Assembly (NCBI GenBank): GCA_963791315.1 | Contig: CAWBRQ010000002.1 | Span: forward strand, 310,001 to 374,000 | Reading direction: 5' to 3' | Length of the DNA: 64,000 nucleotides | Origin: JACCZX01 sp963791315 | Lineage (GTDB): Bacteria; Pseudomonadota; Gammaproteobacteria; Burkholderiales; Burkholderiaceae_F | In this document: in pieces, positions 1-10,270 of the stretch | Position numbering within the stretch: position 1 is the stretch's first letter | Layout: each line of letters opens with the position of its first letter | The notes under the pieces: model-generated | Seen by the model: only the letters and a program-made list of their open reading frames with translations | Database searches by the model: none | Told to the model about the DNA's origin: nothing | Program-made: the position numbers and the translations under genes

Positions 1-1596
1 CCGCACAAGATCTACGCGGCGTACGCAGCCGCCACCAAGCACACCGGCCAGCCGACGGTCATTCTTGCGAAGACCGTCAAGGGCTACGGCATGGGCAAGG
101 TCGGAGAAGGCAAGAACCCGACGCATCAATTGAAAAAGCTCGACGATGCTGCCATCCGTGAATTCCGCGATCGATTCGCGATCCCGGTTCCCGATGACAG
201 ACTCGAGCAGGTGCCGTTCTACAAGCCGGCGGCCGATTCGGTGGAGATGAAGTATCTGTTGGAGCGCCGGCGTGCCCTTGGCGGATTCGTGCCGCAGCGC
301 CGCCGCTCGGCCGACGAAAAGATCGCGGTGCCCGGACTCGATACGTTTCAAGCAGTGCTGGATCCCACGTCGGAGGGCCGCGAGATCTCGACGACGCAAG
401 CGTTCGTGCGCTCGCTGACGCAGCTGGTGCGCGACAAGAACATCGGACCGCGCGTAGTACCGATCATCCCCGACGAAGCGCGCACCTTCGGCATGGAAGG
501 CATGTTTCGCCAGCTCGGAATCTATTCGTCGCAGGGTCAGCTGTACGAGCCGGTCGATAAAGACCAGGTGATGTACTACCGAGAGGACAAGAAGGGTCAG
601 ATTCTCGAGGAAGGGATCAACGAAGCGGGCGCGATGAGTTCGTGGATTGCGGGTGCGACCTCGTATTCGACCAACAACCGCATCATGATTCCGTTCTACA
701 TCTTCTATTCGATGTTCGGCTTCCAGCGCATCGGCGACCTGGCGTGGGCTGCGGGCGACATGCAGGCGCGCGGATTTCTGCTCGGCGCAACGGCAGGACG
801 CACAACGCTGAACGGCGAGGGACTTCAGCATCAAGACGGCCATTCGCACTTGATGAGCGCGACGATTCCCAATTGCGTCAGCTACGACCCGACGTTTGCA
901 CACGAAGTTGCGGTCATCCTTCAGCACGGATTGAAGCGCATGGTAGAAAACCAGGAAAACGTCTGGTACTACATCACGCTGATGAACGAGAACTATCCGC
1001 AGCCGGGGCTGAAGAAAGGGCAGGAAGACGGAATTCTGAAAGGCATGTATCGGTTGCGCGAGGGGCCGGCCGGAAGTGGAACAGGGAAATCGATTCCGCG
1101 CGTGCAGCTGCTCGGAAGTGGCACGATTTTGCGCGAAGCGATTGCTGCGGCCGAGATGCTCGAAAGAGACTGGGGCGTTGCGGGCGATGTGTGGAGCGTG
1201 ACCAGCTTTACCGAATTGCGCCGTGAAGGCATCGATGCCGAGCGCTGGAACCTGCTGCATCCCAACGATAAGCCGCGCAAAGCCTACGTGACACAAGAGC
1301 TCGAAAAGACCGCTGGTCCAATTGTCGCGACCAGCGATTACATGCGTCTGTTTGCCGATCAGATCCGTGCTTACATTCCGCGCGGCCGCGATTATCGAGT
1401 GCTAGGCACGGATGGTTTTGGCCGCTCGGATACGCGCGCCAAGCTGCGCGAGTTTTTCGAAGTCGATCGGCGCTATGTCACCATTGCCGCGCTGCGGGCG
1501 CTGGCCGATGAAGGCACGGTGCCGGCGTCAAAGGTTGCCGAAGCAATCAAGAAATACGGCATCGATGCGAACAAGCCCAATCCAGTCACGGTGTAG
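1..1596 (+). CDS. aceE: pyruvate dehydrogenase E1 component, 5'-truncated by window
   Basis: C-terminal ~530 residues of the homodimeric-type pyruvate dehydrogenase E1, which decarboxylates pyruvate with thiamine diphosphate and acetylates the lipoyl arm of E2. Codons are in frame from base 1, so the gene starts upstream of the window. Early landmarks are KTVKGYGMG and KNPTHQLKK; the latter carries the histidine that in E. coli AceE sits on the active-site loop. The cofactor GDG motif should lie before base 1. The frame is unbroken. aceF follows after 8 bases, which points to an aceE-aceF-bph-lpdA operon. Family assignment is very secure from length and overall similarity. Confidence 0.96.
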   Translation, partial: PHKIYAAYAAATKHTGQPTVILAKTVKGYGMGKVGEGKNPTHQLKKLDDAAIREFRDRFAIPVPDDRLEQVPFYKPAADSVEMKYLLERRRALGGFVPQRRRSADEKIAVPGLDTFQAVLDPTSEGREISTTQAFVRSLTQLVRDKNIGPRVVPIIPDEARTFGMEGMFRQLGIYSSQGQLYEPVDKDQVMYYREDKKGQILEEGINEAGAMSSWIAGATSYSTNNRIMIPFYIFYSMFGFQRIGDLAWAAGDMQARGFLLGATAGRTTLNGEGLQHQDGHSHLMSATIPNCVSYDPTFAHEVAVILQHGLKRMVENQENVWYYITLMNENYPQPGLKKGQEDGILKGMYRLREGPAGSGTGKSIPRVQLLGSGTILREAIAAAEMLERDWGVAGDVWSVTSFTELRREGIDAERWNLLHPNDKPRKAYVTQELEKTAGPIVATSDYMRLFADQIRAYIPRGRDYRVLGTDGFGRSDTRAKLREFFEVDRRYVTIAALRALADEGTVPASKVAEAIKKYGIDANKPNPVTV

Positions 1597-1604
1597 ACCG
1601 AGCG

Positions 1605-3290
1605 ATGGCACAACAAGTCGAAGTGAAGGTTCCGGACATCGGTGACTTCAAGGACGTCGAGGTCATCGAGCTGTTGGTAAAGCCCGGGGATGCGATTGCG
1701 AAGGACCAGTCGCTGATCACGGTCGAAAGCGACAAGGCGTCGATGGAAATTCCGTCGTCAGCCGCCGGCATTGTCAAGCAGCTGATGGTGAAATTGGGCG
1801 ACAAGGTATCGAAAGACTCACCACTGCTGGTGATCGACAGCGAAGCGCAGTCCGCTCCTGCTGCAAAGGCGGCACCGGCCGCTAGCCCTGCGGCCGCTAA
1901 TCCTCCGGCCGCGAGTGCATCGCCACCTGCGGCTGCGGCGCCCGCGCCCACCCGTCAAGCCTCGTCGGAGATCGTTGAAGTCACCGTTCCCGACATCGGT
2001 GACTTCAAGGATGTCGAAGTCATCGAACTGTTGGTCAAGGCGGGCGATTCCGTGGCGAAGGATCAATCGTTGATCACGGTGGAAAGCGACAAAGCTTCGA
2101 TGGAGATTCCGTCGTCGCACGCGGGAGTGATCAAAGAGCTGAAGATCAAGCTTGGCGACAAGGTGTCGAAAGGTACGCCGCTGGCGACGCTGACCTCGAC
2201 AACGGCAGCGGCTGCACCGAAGTCGGTGCCGCCAGCAGCGGCGCCTGCGGCGACCGCAGTGTCCGAGCCAATGGCAGTTGAAGCGCCAACACGCTCACAC
2301 GCGTTCGCCACCGAGATGGGGGCGCGCCCCGAGCCGCTCGATCTGGGCCCCGCGCCCGGTGCGAAGCCGCACGCGTCGCCCTCGGTGCGCAAGTTCGCGC
2401 GCGAGCTTGGCGTGGAGCTGACGACCGTGCGAGGTAGCGGGCCGAAGGGGCGCATCACGGAAGACGACGTGCGCTCACATGTCAAAGGTGTGATGGCGAG
2501 TGGGGTGAGGGCGGTGAGTGGTGCAGCCGCTCCGTCGACGGGCGCGTTCTCGCATCTGCCCGCGTGGCCGCAAATCGACTTCGCGAAATTCGGACCGATC
2601 AAGCGTGTCGAGATGTCGCGCATCCGCAAGATCTCCGGGCCGGCGCTGACGCGCAACTGGGTGACGATCCCGCACGTCACCAATCATGAGGATGCCGATA
2701 TCACGGAGCTCGAAGCATTCCGCGTGCAACTGAACAAGGAGAACGAGAAGAGTGGCCTCAAGCTAACGATGCTCGCGTTCCTGATCAAGGCGTGCGTCGC
2801 CGCGCTGAAAAAATTCCCGGAATTCAACTCTTCAATTGACGCCGAGACCGGAGATGCGGTGATCCTGAAGGAGTACTTCCATATCGGTTTTGCCGCCGAC
2901 ACACCGAATGGGTTGGTCGTCCCCGTCGTCAGGGATGCCGACAAGAAGGGCGTGATCGATATCGCGCAGGAAACCGGAGCGCTCGCGGCAAAGGCACGCG
3001 ACGGCAAGCTCGGCCCGACCGATATGCAAGGCGGCACGTTCTCGATCTCATCGCTAGGGGGTATCGGGGGCACGTATTTCACGCCGATCATCAATGCACC
3101 CGAGGTTGCGATCCTCGGTGTATGCCGCTCGCAGATGCGTCCTGTGTGGGACGGCAAGCAGTTCGCGCCGCGCCTGATCCTGCCGTTGTCGTTATCGTGG
3201 GATCACCGTGTCGTCGACGGTGCAGGCGCAGCACGCTTCAACGCATATCTCGGGCAAGTACTCGCGGACTTTCGCCGAGTGCTTTTGTGA
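1605..3290 (+). CDS. aceF: dihydrolipoyllysine-residue acetyltransferase (PDH E2)
   Basis: Intact 561-residue E2 core of the pyruvate dehydrogenase complex; it transfers the acetyl group from lipoate to CoA. Two lipoyl domains lie at about residues 3-76 and 121-195, each with the ESDKASMEIPS lipoylation motif. They are joined by Ala/Pro-rich flexible linkers. A peripheral-subunit-binding domain (SPSVRKFARELGV) sits near residue 265, followed by the catalytic domain ending with the DHRVVDG active-site motif. Two lipoyl domains is usual for betaproteobacterial E2. ATG start 8 bases after the aceE stop. Confidence 0.97.
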   Translation: MAQQVEVKVPDIGDFKDVEVIELLVKPGDAIAKDQSLITVESDKASMEIPSSAAGIVKQLMVKLGDKVSKDSPLLVIDSEAQSAPAAKAAPAASPAAANPPAASASPPAAAAPAPTRQASSEIVEVTVPDIGDFKDVEVIELLVKAGDSVAKDQSLITVESDKASMEIPSSHAGVIKELKIKLGDKVSKGTPLATLTSTTAAAAPKSVPPAAAPAATAVSEPMAVEAPTRSHAFATEMGARPEPLDLGPAPGAKPHASPSVRKFARELGVELTTVRGSGPKGRITEDDVRSHVKGVMASGVRAVSGAAAPSTGAFSHLPAWPQIDFAKFGPIKRVEMSRIRKISGPALTRNWVTIPHVTNHEDADITELEAFRVQLNKENEKSGLKLTMLAFLIKACVAALKKFPEFNSSIDAETGDAVILKEYFHIGFAADTPNGLVVPVVRDADKKGVIDIAQETGALAAKARDGKLGPTDMQGGTFSISSLGGIGGTYFTPIINAPEVAILGVCRSQMRPVWDGKQFAPRLILPLSLSWDHRVVDGAGAARFNAYLGQVLADFRRVLL

Positions 3291-3294
3291 AGCG

Positions 3295-3899
3295 ATGACA
3301 ACAATCGTTGTTGTTAAGAAGAACGAGGAGATTGCAATTGCTTCGGATGCACTGGTGACGTTCGGCGAGACGCGGCTGCCGCACGGTTATGAAGTCAATG
3401 AGAAGATCTTTTCAATTGGCGATTCGTACATCGGCCTCGCAGGCAGTACCGCACACTTTGTCGTGTTGGCCGAAGCGATGCGGCACCTGGCCGATGAGTG
3501 CAAGCTCCATAGCCGCGAGCAGGTGTTCAGCACCTTTCAGCGTCTGCACGTGATCTTGAAAGACCGATTTTTTCTGAATCCGAAGGAAGACGATTCGGAT
3601 CCGTACGAGTCGTCGCAGATCACTGCATTGATTGCGAATCCCATCGGGAATCTACGGCGTGTATTCGTACCGCGAAGTGTTCAGTTTCGATCGTTTCTGG
3701 GGTATCGGCTCGGGCCGCAACTTCGCGTTAGGCGCGATGTACGCGACTTACGACCGTGCGAAGAACGCACGCAATGTCGCCGAAATCGGTATCAAGGCGG
3801 GCTCCGAGTTCGACAAGAGCTCTTCATTGCCGCTCCGTGTGTTCAGCTTTCAGACCGAGCCAGCCCACCCGCCGCGAGCCACAATCGGAAGAACAATGA
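3295..3899 (+). CDS. BPH-type proteasome-like Ntn hydrolase (frame broken as read)
   Basis: About 200-residue peptidase of the HslV/20S proteasome beta-subunit fold, closest by eye to the betaproteobacterial proteasome homologue BPH. The start reads MTTIVVVKKN, so removing Met exposes the catalytic Thr1. Asp17 is in ASDALVTFG and a lysine follows in NEKIF (mature position 36, shifted relative to Lys33 of HslV). A GSGRNFALGAMYA segment matches the conserved GSG helix region. One extra base near 3650 (PIG then IYGVYSYREVF) and another between about 3800 and 3890 restore one frame ending at TGA 3897-3899, which overlaps the lpdA ATG as ATGA. It lies between aceF and lpdA. No HslU-like ATPase is in the window. 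HslV is the main alternative, but the insertion before the lysine argues against it. Confidence 0.75.
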
Positions 3900-5692
3900 G
3901 CACTGATCGAAGTGATGGTCCCGGACATCGGCGACTTCAAAGACGTCGAAGTGATCGAGGTTTTGGTCAAGCCTGGCGACACGATCGCCAAAGACCAGTC
4001 GCTGATCACGGTCGAGAGCGACAAGGCGTCGATGGAGATTCCGTCATCGGCGGCTGGCGTTGTCAAAGAGCTGCGCGTCAAGCTCGGCGACAAGGTGTCG
4101 AAGGGCAGCGCGGTGTTGTCGCTTGAGGCGTCATCCAGCACTGTCGAAGCCGCAGCCTGCCGCGTCGGCACCAGTGGCGACGGCATCTGCAGCAGCTACG
4201 TCGGCAATGGCTTCGTCGGCAACGGCATCTGCAGGAGGTGCGGCTGAGGGCGATCAGCCCGACATTGAGTGCGACGTGCTAGTGCTTGGCGCAGGCCCTG
4301 GCGGATATTCGGCCGCGTTTCGGTCTGCGGATCTCGGCAAGAAGACGGTGCTGGTCGAGCGCTATGCGACGCTCGGAGGCGTGTGTCTGAACGTCGGTTG
4401 CATTCCGTCCAAAGCGCTGCTGCACGTGGCCTCGGTGATGGACGAAGCGTCGCACTTCGCCGACATCGGCGTCGATTTCGGAAAGCCGTCGCTCGACCTC
4501 GACAAGCTTCGCTCACACAAGTCGAAGGTCGTCGGCAAGCTGACGGGCGGCCTCAATACGATGGCCAAGGCGCGCAAGGTGACCGTGTTGCGCGGAGTCG
4601 GCATGTTTGTCGGCCCGCATCGGCTTCAGGTCGACATCACTAGTGGCGATGGACGCGAAAGCAGCGGCGAGAAAAAAGTGGTGCGCTTTGCGAAAGCGAT
4701 CATCGCGGCCGGCTCGCAGTCGGTCAGGCTCCCGTTTATTCCGGAAGATCCGCGCATCGTCGACTCAACCGGCGCGCTGGAACTGAAAGCAGTGCCGAAG
4801 CGCATGCTGGTGATCGGCGGCGGCATTATCGGACTCGAAATGGCTACGGTGTACTCGACACTCGGTGCGCGCATCGACGTCGTCGAGATGCTGGACGGCC
4901 TGATGACAGGTGCTGACCGCGACCTGGTCAAGGTCTGGCAAAAATTCAACGACAAGCGCTTCGACAAGTTGATGCTGAAGACGCGCAGCGTCGGCGTCGA
5001 GGCGAAGGCCGACGGCATTCTGGTTAAGTTCGAGGGCGAGCAGGCGCCGTCCGAGCCGCAGCTCTATGACCTCGTGTTGCTCAGCGTCGGTCGTTCACCG
5101 AATGGAAAGATGATCGGCGCCGATAAAGCCGGCGTGAGCGTAACCGACCGCGGTTTCATCGAGGTCGATCGGCAAATGCGAACCAATGTGCCGCACATCT
5201 TTGCCATCGGTGACATCGTCGGCAACCCGATGCTTGCGCACAAGGCTGTGCACGAAGGACACGTCGCAGCCGAAGCGGCGGCCGGCGAGAAGAGTCTATT
5301 TTGATGCGCGGGTGATCCCGTCTGTGGCCTACACCGATCCGGAAATCGCCTGGGCCGGGGTCACCGAAGAAGAGGCGAAGGCGCAAGGTACCAAGGTCAA
5401 GGTCGGCAAGTTTCCGTGGCAGGCCAGCGGGCGCGCAATTGCCAACGGCCGCGACGAAGGCTTTACGAAGCTGATTTTCGACGATGCGACGCATCGCATC
5501 GTCGGCGGCGGCATCGTCGGCACGCATGCCGGCGATCTGATCAGTGAGGTCGCGCTCGCGATCGAGATGGGCGCGGACGCGGTCGATATCGGCAAGACGA
5601 TCCATCCGCATCCGACGCTCAGCGAGTCGATAGGAATGGCGGCCGAAGTGGCCCATGGCACCTGCACGGATTTGCCGCCGCAACGCAGATAG
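3896..5692 (+). CDS. lpdA: dihydrolipoamide dehydrogenase with N-terminal lipoyl domain (frame broken as read)
   Basis: E3 of the pyruvate dehydrogenase complex; it reoxidises dihydrolipoate with NAD+. Order: a lipoyl domain (VPDIGDFKDVEVIE, ESDKASMEIPS), an Ala-rich linker, then the FAD-binding motif GAGPGGYSAAF, redox disulfide GGVCLNVGCIPSK, NAD-binding VIGGGIIGLEMA, and the C-terminal HPHPTLSES containing the catalytic histidine. A lipoyl domain fused to E3 is typical of betaproteobacteria. The frame breaks three times, each fixed by removing one base: near 3904 (giving MSLIEVMVPDIGDF), near 4160 in the linker, and near 5296 (before YFDARVIPS or HFDARVIPS). All active-site motifs are intact, so sequence error is more likely than gene loss. 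Confidence 0.93.
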
Positions 5693-5818
5693 CGGCCATT
5701 TCGCTTACGCGCCGGACGACTCCTCGTCCGTCCGGATGCGTGCGGCGCGATTGATTTGTATCGTCCAAGTCGTACCCTATAGAGCCTTGGTATTTGTTCG
5801 TAATCTGGTCATCGGGCG

Positions 5819-6998
5819 ATGGGCTTTCTCGAATTTCTCGCCGCAGGCGCCGCACCCGAAGCGGCCGTTACCGATGAGTATCCGAACGGCGCGATGCGCT
5901 GGTCCGATCCGGACACCTGGGGTGGAAAGCTGCCGGCCCGCGGCGAAGCCGTCACCGTCGACGTCGGCCGCACCCTGATCGTCGATCAGGACGTCGACGT
6001 GGGCTCGCTGCACATCAAAGGCACCGCCATCGTCGAGCGGCGCGACATCGCAATCGGCGCCGAATGGATCCTGGTCGAAGGTGCCGGTGCGCTGATCGCC
6101 GGAAGCGCCGAGCAGCCGTTCAAACAGCGCCTCCATATCACCCTGTGTTCGAGCGCGTCGGACGGAGCGCATCAGTCCATCCGCAGTTGGGCAGCAAATT
6201 TCTGGCGGCCCTCGATGGCGGCACTATCGATCTGCACGGTGAAGCGCGTACGTCGTGGGTCCCGCTGGGTAATAGCACCGTCCCGGGTTGCGACACGCTG
6301 CGCCTGGCGCAGCCGGTTGACTGGCGCGCCGGCGAGCGCGTTGCGATCGCTTCGGGCGCGGATCATTGCCTGCTCGAAGAACGGTCGATCGACGATGTCG
6401 GCACCGACTGTCTCACTGTTCGCCTTTCGAAGCCGGTTTGGCATCGGCATTACGGCAAGCACGCTCCACTGCGTCATGTGTTGCCGGGATCGATCGGCAA
6501 GGTCGTGCTTCTGGCGCGCAACATCGTCATCGAAGGATGCGCCGATTCGGAGCGCAACAGTCTCGGCGCCTATTGCATGATCGCTGGATCCACGGACACT
6601 CCTGCGCGCCACTCGATCGGCCGCTTCTCCGGTGTTGAGTTTCGCCGGATGGGCCAGTTCAACCGACCTGGTCGTTACCCACTTCATTGGCACGACAATG
6701 GCGATGCAGCCGACAGCTCGGTTGTTGGGTGCTTGATCCACCAGTCTTATCAGCGCGGCATTGTCGACGGTGGGCTCGCGTCACGTGCGCATCAGCGGCA
6801 ACGTTGTGATGAAGCCGTTCGGCCACGGCTATATCGTCGAGAGCGAAGACAACTCGCCGCAGCTGGTGACGACAAACCTGGCGCTTGCGCCCGCGCGTCG
6901 TGCGCTTTGCCGATCAAAAAATGCGCAGTTACTGCGAGCATCGGCCGCGCGCGTTCTGGATCGTGCAGTCGGCTGTCGCTCGTACAGCGGTTCACTAG
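5819..6998 (+). CDS. G8-domain, right-handed beta-helix protein (frame broken as read)
   Basis: The N-terminus has the glycine and tryptophan pattern of a G8 domain: SDPDTWGGKLPARGEAVTVD, then LHIKG, GAGALIAGS and GTIDLHG. The following part (FRRMGQFNRPGRYPLHWHDNG, VRISGNVVMKPFGHGYIVE, RPRAFWIVQSA) resembles the parallel beta-helix repeats found behind G8 in CEMIP/TMEM2-like and bacterial proteins. G8 is an extracellular or carbohydrate-associated domain, but no signal peptide is visible and the substrate is unknown. At least three frame changes occur (about 6140-6190, 6775 and 6910). The restored reading ends at TAG 6996-6998; more C-terminal sequence in another frame cannot be excluded. A continuous frame running on into rpiA is an artefact of these breaks. 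Confidence 0.65.
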
Positions 6999-7056
6999 CG
7001 CACCTTCGGATTTCTGCACGCGCCGTATCATTCGCTCGGGCAGCAGCGGGTGCAGC

Positions 7057-7704
7057 ATGTCGACGCAAGACGAATTAAAGCGAGCGGTCGCGCGAGCCGC
7101 GATTCGTTTCATCAAGGACGGCGAGATCATCGGCGTCGGCACCGGCTCGACAGCCGACTGCTTCATCGACGAACTCGGGACATTAAAACACCGAATCGCA
7201 GGCGCGGTGGCGAGCTCCGAGCGCAGCGCGATACGGCTTGCGCACCACGGAATTCGACTGTTCGACTTGAACGACGTCGAATCACTGTCGGTCTATGTCG
7301 ATGGCGCTGATCAGATCGACACTCAGTTTGCGATGATCAAGGGCGGCGGCGGCGCGCTGACGCGCGAGAAGATCGTTGCCGCGGTTGCGCAAACGTTTGT
7401 CTGCATCGCAGATGAAAGCAAGAAAGTCGATGTGCTCGGCGGGGTTCCCGCTGCCGGTCGAAGTGATCCCGATCGCACGGGCGTATGTGATGCGCGAACT
7501 CGCGAGGTACGGCAGGCCCGTCGTGCGGTCGGGATTCACGACGGATAACGGCAATTCGATCATTGACGTGCATGATCTCGAGATCGGCGATGCGCGCACG
7601 CTCGAGCAACGCATCGACAGCATTGTCGGCGTCGTCACCAACGGGCTGTTCGCCGCGCGCGGAGCCGATGTTCTCTTGTTGGGGACCGCGAACGGCGTCG
7701 TTGA
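7057..7704 (+). CDS. rpiA: ribose-5-phosphate isomerase A (frame broken as read)
   Basis: Interconverts ribose 5-phosphate and ribulose 5-phosphate in the pentose phosphate pathway. Motifs: GVGTGSTADCFID (phosphate loop), VDGADQID with catalytic aspartates, KGGGGALTREKIV with the catalytic Glu/Lys, and the C-terminal VTNGLFAARGADVLLLGT. The start is ATG 7057. One extra base near 7440 separates KKVDVLGG from FPLPVEVIPIA. One base appears missing near 7696; restoring it ends the protein at TGA 7702-7704, giving about 216 residues, the normal length for RpiA. The neighbours (G8 protein, DUF2459) give no functional hint. Confidence 0.9.
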
Positions 7705-7736
7705 ATCGCGGCGACCCCCGCGCAAGTCGAGCAGGC

Positions 7737-8466
7737 ATGGCAGCCCGGACGTTAAATCGCTACTCGGCCGGCGCTCGGCGCTCAGCGCGCTTCTACGCGG
7801 CGTCGGTTGGCTCGTTGCGCTTTTGATCGTCATCTCGGCAACGTACGTGATCAGCTGCGGTCGCGCTCGGCGCGATTCCGGTCAATGCGTCGTTTGTAGA
7901 GACACCTGAGGGTGTGCCGATCTATCTGCGCACGAACGGCGTGCACGCCGAACTGATCCTGCCCACACGCGCGGGCAACACGGACTGGAGCATCGAGCAT
8001 CCGCCCGCGCATATGCGTTCGCTCTCCGAGCCGCTCGAGTGGGTGGCATTTGGTTGGGGCGATCGCGGCTTTTTTGCACAGACTCCCACGTGGGCCGACC
8101 TGAAGCCGGGAACAGCGTTAATGGCGCTCAGCGGATTTGGCCCCGGCGCGATGCACGTCGAGTACATCGAATCGCCGCGTTCCTATAAGGCGCGCGAGGT
8201 CAGAGTCAGTCCCGAACAATATGCGCGACTGGTTGCGTTCATCCGAGGGTCGTTCGAACGCGATGCGACGGGACGCCCGCATCGCACCAACTTGCCCGGC
8301 TACTTTTCTAAGCGACGCGTTTTACGAAGCAAGCAGTGGCTACAAGTTCTGGTACACGTGCAACGACTGGGTGCGCAACGCACTAACCGATGCGGGCGTG
8401 CGAGCGCCGCGATGGTCGCCGTTTGATACGGCGTTGTTCTATCAGCTGCAAAAGATCAACAGGTAG
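7737..8466 (+). CDS. DUF2459 (TIGR02117-type) membrane-anchored protein (frame broken as read)
   Basis: Conserved hypothetical protein of about 240 residues. After a short basic N-terminus comes one hydrophobic segment (WLVALLIVISATYVI), then the family signatures TNGVHAELILPT, WVAFGWGDRGFF, GPGAMHVEYIESP and FWYTCNDWVRNAL. The likely start is ATG 7737. Three one-base corrections (a missing base near 7813, an extra base near 7862 and near 8311) give one frame. DUF2459 proteins are often noted near urease or PHB-type loci, but their function is unknown and neither is seen here. The His and Cys in VHAEL and YTCNDW are conserved and may be catalytic; that is inference. Confidence 0.8.
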
Positions 8467-8514
8467 GTCTGTCGCGGCGCTGCCTCACGCGGGATTGTTC
8501 GCTATCTCGCGTTG

Positions 8515-8787
8515 TCAACTTGGTGGTGGCACATAACCCTGTGCCACGTCAGCGCCTTCGCCGAAGAAGTGTTTTTCCATCTGCGTCAGCAGGTATTTTC
8601 GAGCACGTGTGTCGGCGAGATTGAGCCGGTTCTCATTGACCAGCATCGTTTGATGTTTCAGCCAGCCAGCCCACGCTTCCTTTGAGACGTTTTCCCAGAG
8701 CCGCTTGCCCAGGTCACCTGGCACGGGTGGGAAATCGAGGCCTTCCGCTTCGCGGCCAAGCTTTACGCAGTTAACCATCCTTGCCAT
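8515..8787 (-). CDS. yggX: YggX-family Fe(2+)-trafficking / oxidative damage protection protein
   Basis: Intact 90-residue cytosolic protein matching the YggX family in length and pattern: MVNCVKLGREAEGLDFPP with the conserved early cysteine, WLKHQTMLVNENRLNL, and FFGEGADVA near the end. The family protects Fe-S enzymes from oxidation and is proposed to handle labile iron. It starts 9 bases after the argA stop on the same strand, so the two are probably co-transcribed, a common arrangement in betaproteobacteria. Confidence 0.95.
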   Translation of the reverse strand: MARMVNCVKLGREAEGLDFPPVPGDLGKRLWENVSKEAWAGWLKHQTMLVNENRLNLADTRARKYLLTQMEKHFFGEGADVAQGYVPPPS

Positions 8788-8796
8788 CGTGCGCTC

Positions 8797-10153
8797 CTAC
8801 AGCTGCTTCAGCAGCACCTGCGAGCGGCGCTGCCAGTTGTACATGTTCTGTCGCTGCGGCGGCAGATCGTCGATCGTCGCCGGCCTGTAACCCGCGCTTG
8901 ATAAAGAAGTGCGCAGTGCGCGTCGTCAGGACGAACAGCTTCGTGATGCCGGCCGCCTTCGCGCGCGCTTCAATGCGCTTCATCAGCCGCTCACCGTCGC
9001 CGTACGCCTGATAGTCGGGATGCACCGTCAGGCACGCGAGTTCGCCCATTTGGTCACGCGGAAACGGATACAGCGCCGCGCAGCCAAAAATGAAGCCGTC
9101 GTGCTCGAGCACGACGAAGCGATCGATCTCGCGCTCGATCAGCTCGCGCGGCCGCTTGACCAGCGTGCCGTCGGCTTCCAGCGGCTCGATCAGCTTGATG
9201 ATGCCGCCGACGTCGTCGGCAGTCGCGTCGCGCAGCTGTTCGAGGTCTTCGGAGGCCACCATCGTGCCGACGCCCTCGTGCGTGAAGAGCTCTGCAAGGA
9301 CGCTGCCGTCAAGCGCGTAAGAAAGGATATGGGCGCGCGCAACGCCGCCCTTCAGCGCCTTGATCGCGTAGCGCAGGTTAAACGCAGCGTCGGGCTTGAC
9401 TTCGCCGCTCGCAAGCAGCGCTTCGGCCGACTGCACCGTCAGCTCGCTGCGCAGCTCGCCATCGGCGCCGCGTACGCCGTCGGTCTCCGTCAGCAAAATG
9501 AGCTTGTCGGCCTTAAGCGCAGTGGCAACCGCGCAAGCGGTGTCTTCCATCGTCAGGTTGAAAGCTTCGCCGGTGGGTGAGAAGCCGAGCGGCGACAACA
9601 GAACGATTGCGCCGTTGGATAGTGTGAAGCGCAATGCATCGGCGTCGACCTTGCGCACGACGCCGGTTGTTGGTAATCGATGCCATCGATCACGCCGAGC
9701 GGGCGCGCGGTGACGAAATTGCCGCTTACCACGCGCACCTTCGAGTGCGCCATTGGCGTCGACGGCAGTCCCTGCGAAAACGCGGCTTCAATGTCCAGAC
9801 GAATTTCGCCGGATGCTTCCTTAGCGCATTCGAGCGCAGCGGGATCCGTGATGCGAACGTCGTTCTCGAAGCGCGACGCGACGCCCTTTAACGCAAGTTG
9901 TGCCTGTACCTGAGGGCGCGATCCATGAACCACCAGCAGACGAATCCCCATCGCATTGAGCAGTGACAGATCCTGCACCAGCGCCACCAGATGGCCAGCT
10001 TCGACGAGACCGCCAGAGAAACCGACGACGAACGTTCGGCCACGATGCGCGTGCACATAAGGCGCCACTTCGCGCAGCCATGAGACGAATCGGGCATGGT
10101 CACTGCGCCGCTGCAGTCGAGGCAACCAGCGTGGCGGTGACGGTATCGTTCAT
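8797..10153 (-). CDS. argA: amino-acid N-acetyltransferase, arginine biosynthesis (frame broken as read)
   Basis: N-acetylglutamate synthase, first step of arginine synthesis. An N-terminal amino-acid-kinase-like domain (RGRTFVVGFSGGLVEAG, LLVVHGSRPQV, NGAIVLLSPLGFSPTGE, LTETDGV) is followed by a C-terminal GNAT domain (GELACLTVHPDYQAYGDGE) and the usual tail with PPQRQNMYNWQRRSQVLL. The ATG at 10153 becomes the start once one extra base near 10102 is removed; otherwise a TTG at 10125 opens the frame. One base seems missing near 9680 (family DYQHTG) and one extra near 8887. Corrected length is about 450 residues, normal for this class. Divergent from hrpA, with about 117 bases between them. 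Confidence 0.93.
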
Positions 10154-10270
10154 TCGCAAAAGTATACTTATCGTCCTTGCGCACGCGACGTCGTAATTTG
10201 GGGCGCGCATCGACCTTCGACTTTTCAGGCCAATCCAATGAGAACGCCACGCTGATCGCGTGGCGAACCG

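Noticed and set aside
6064..7548. A continuous 494-codon frame joining G8-type sequence to rpiA, as if a fusion protein
   Set aside because: It arises because the G8 gene leaves this frame near 6775 and rpiA starts in it at 7057; the intervening codons are low-quality out-of-frame sequence.
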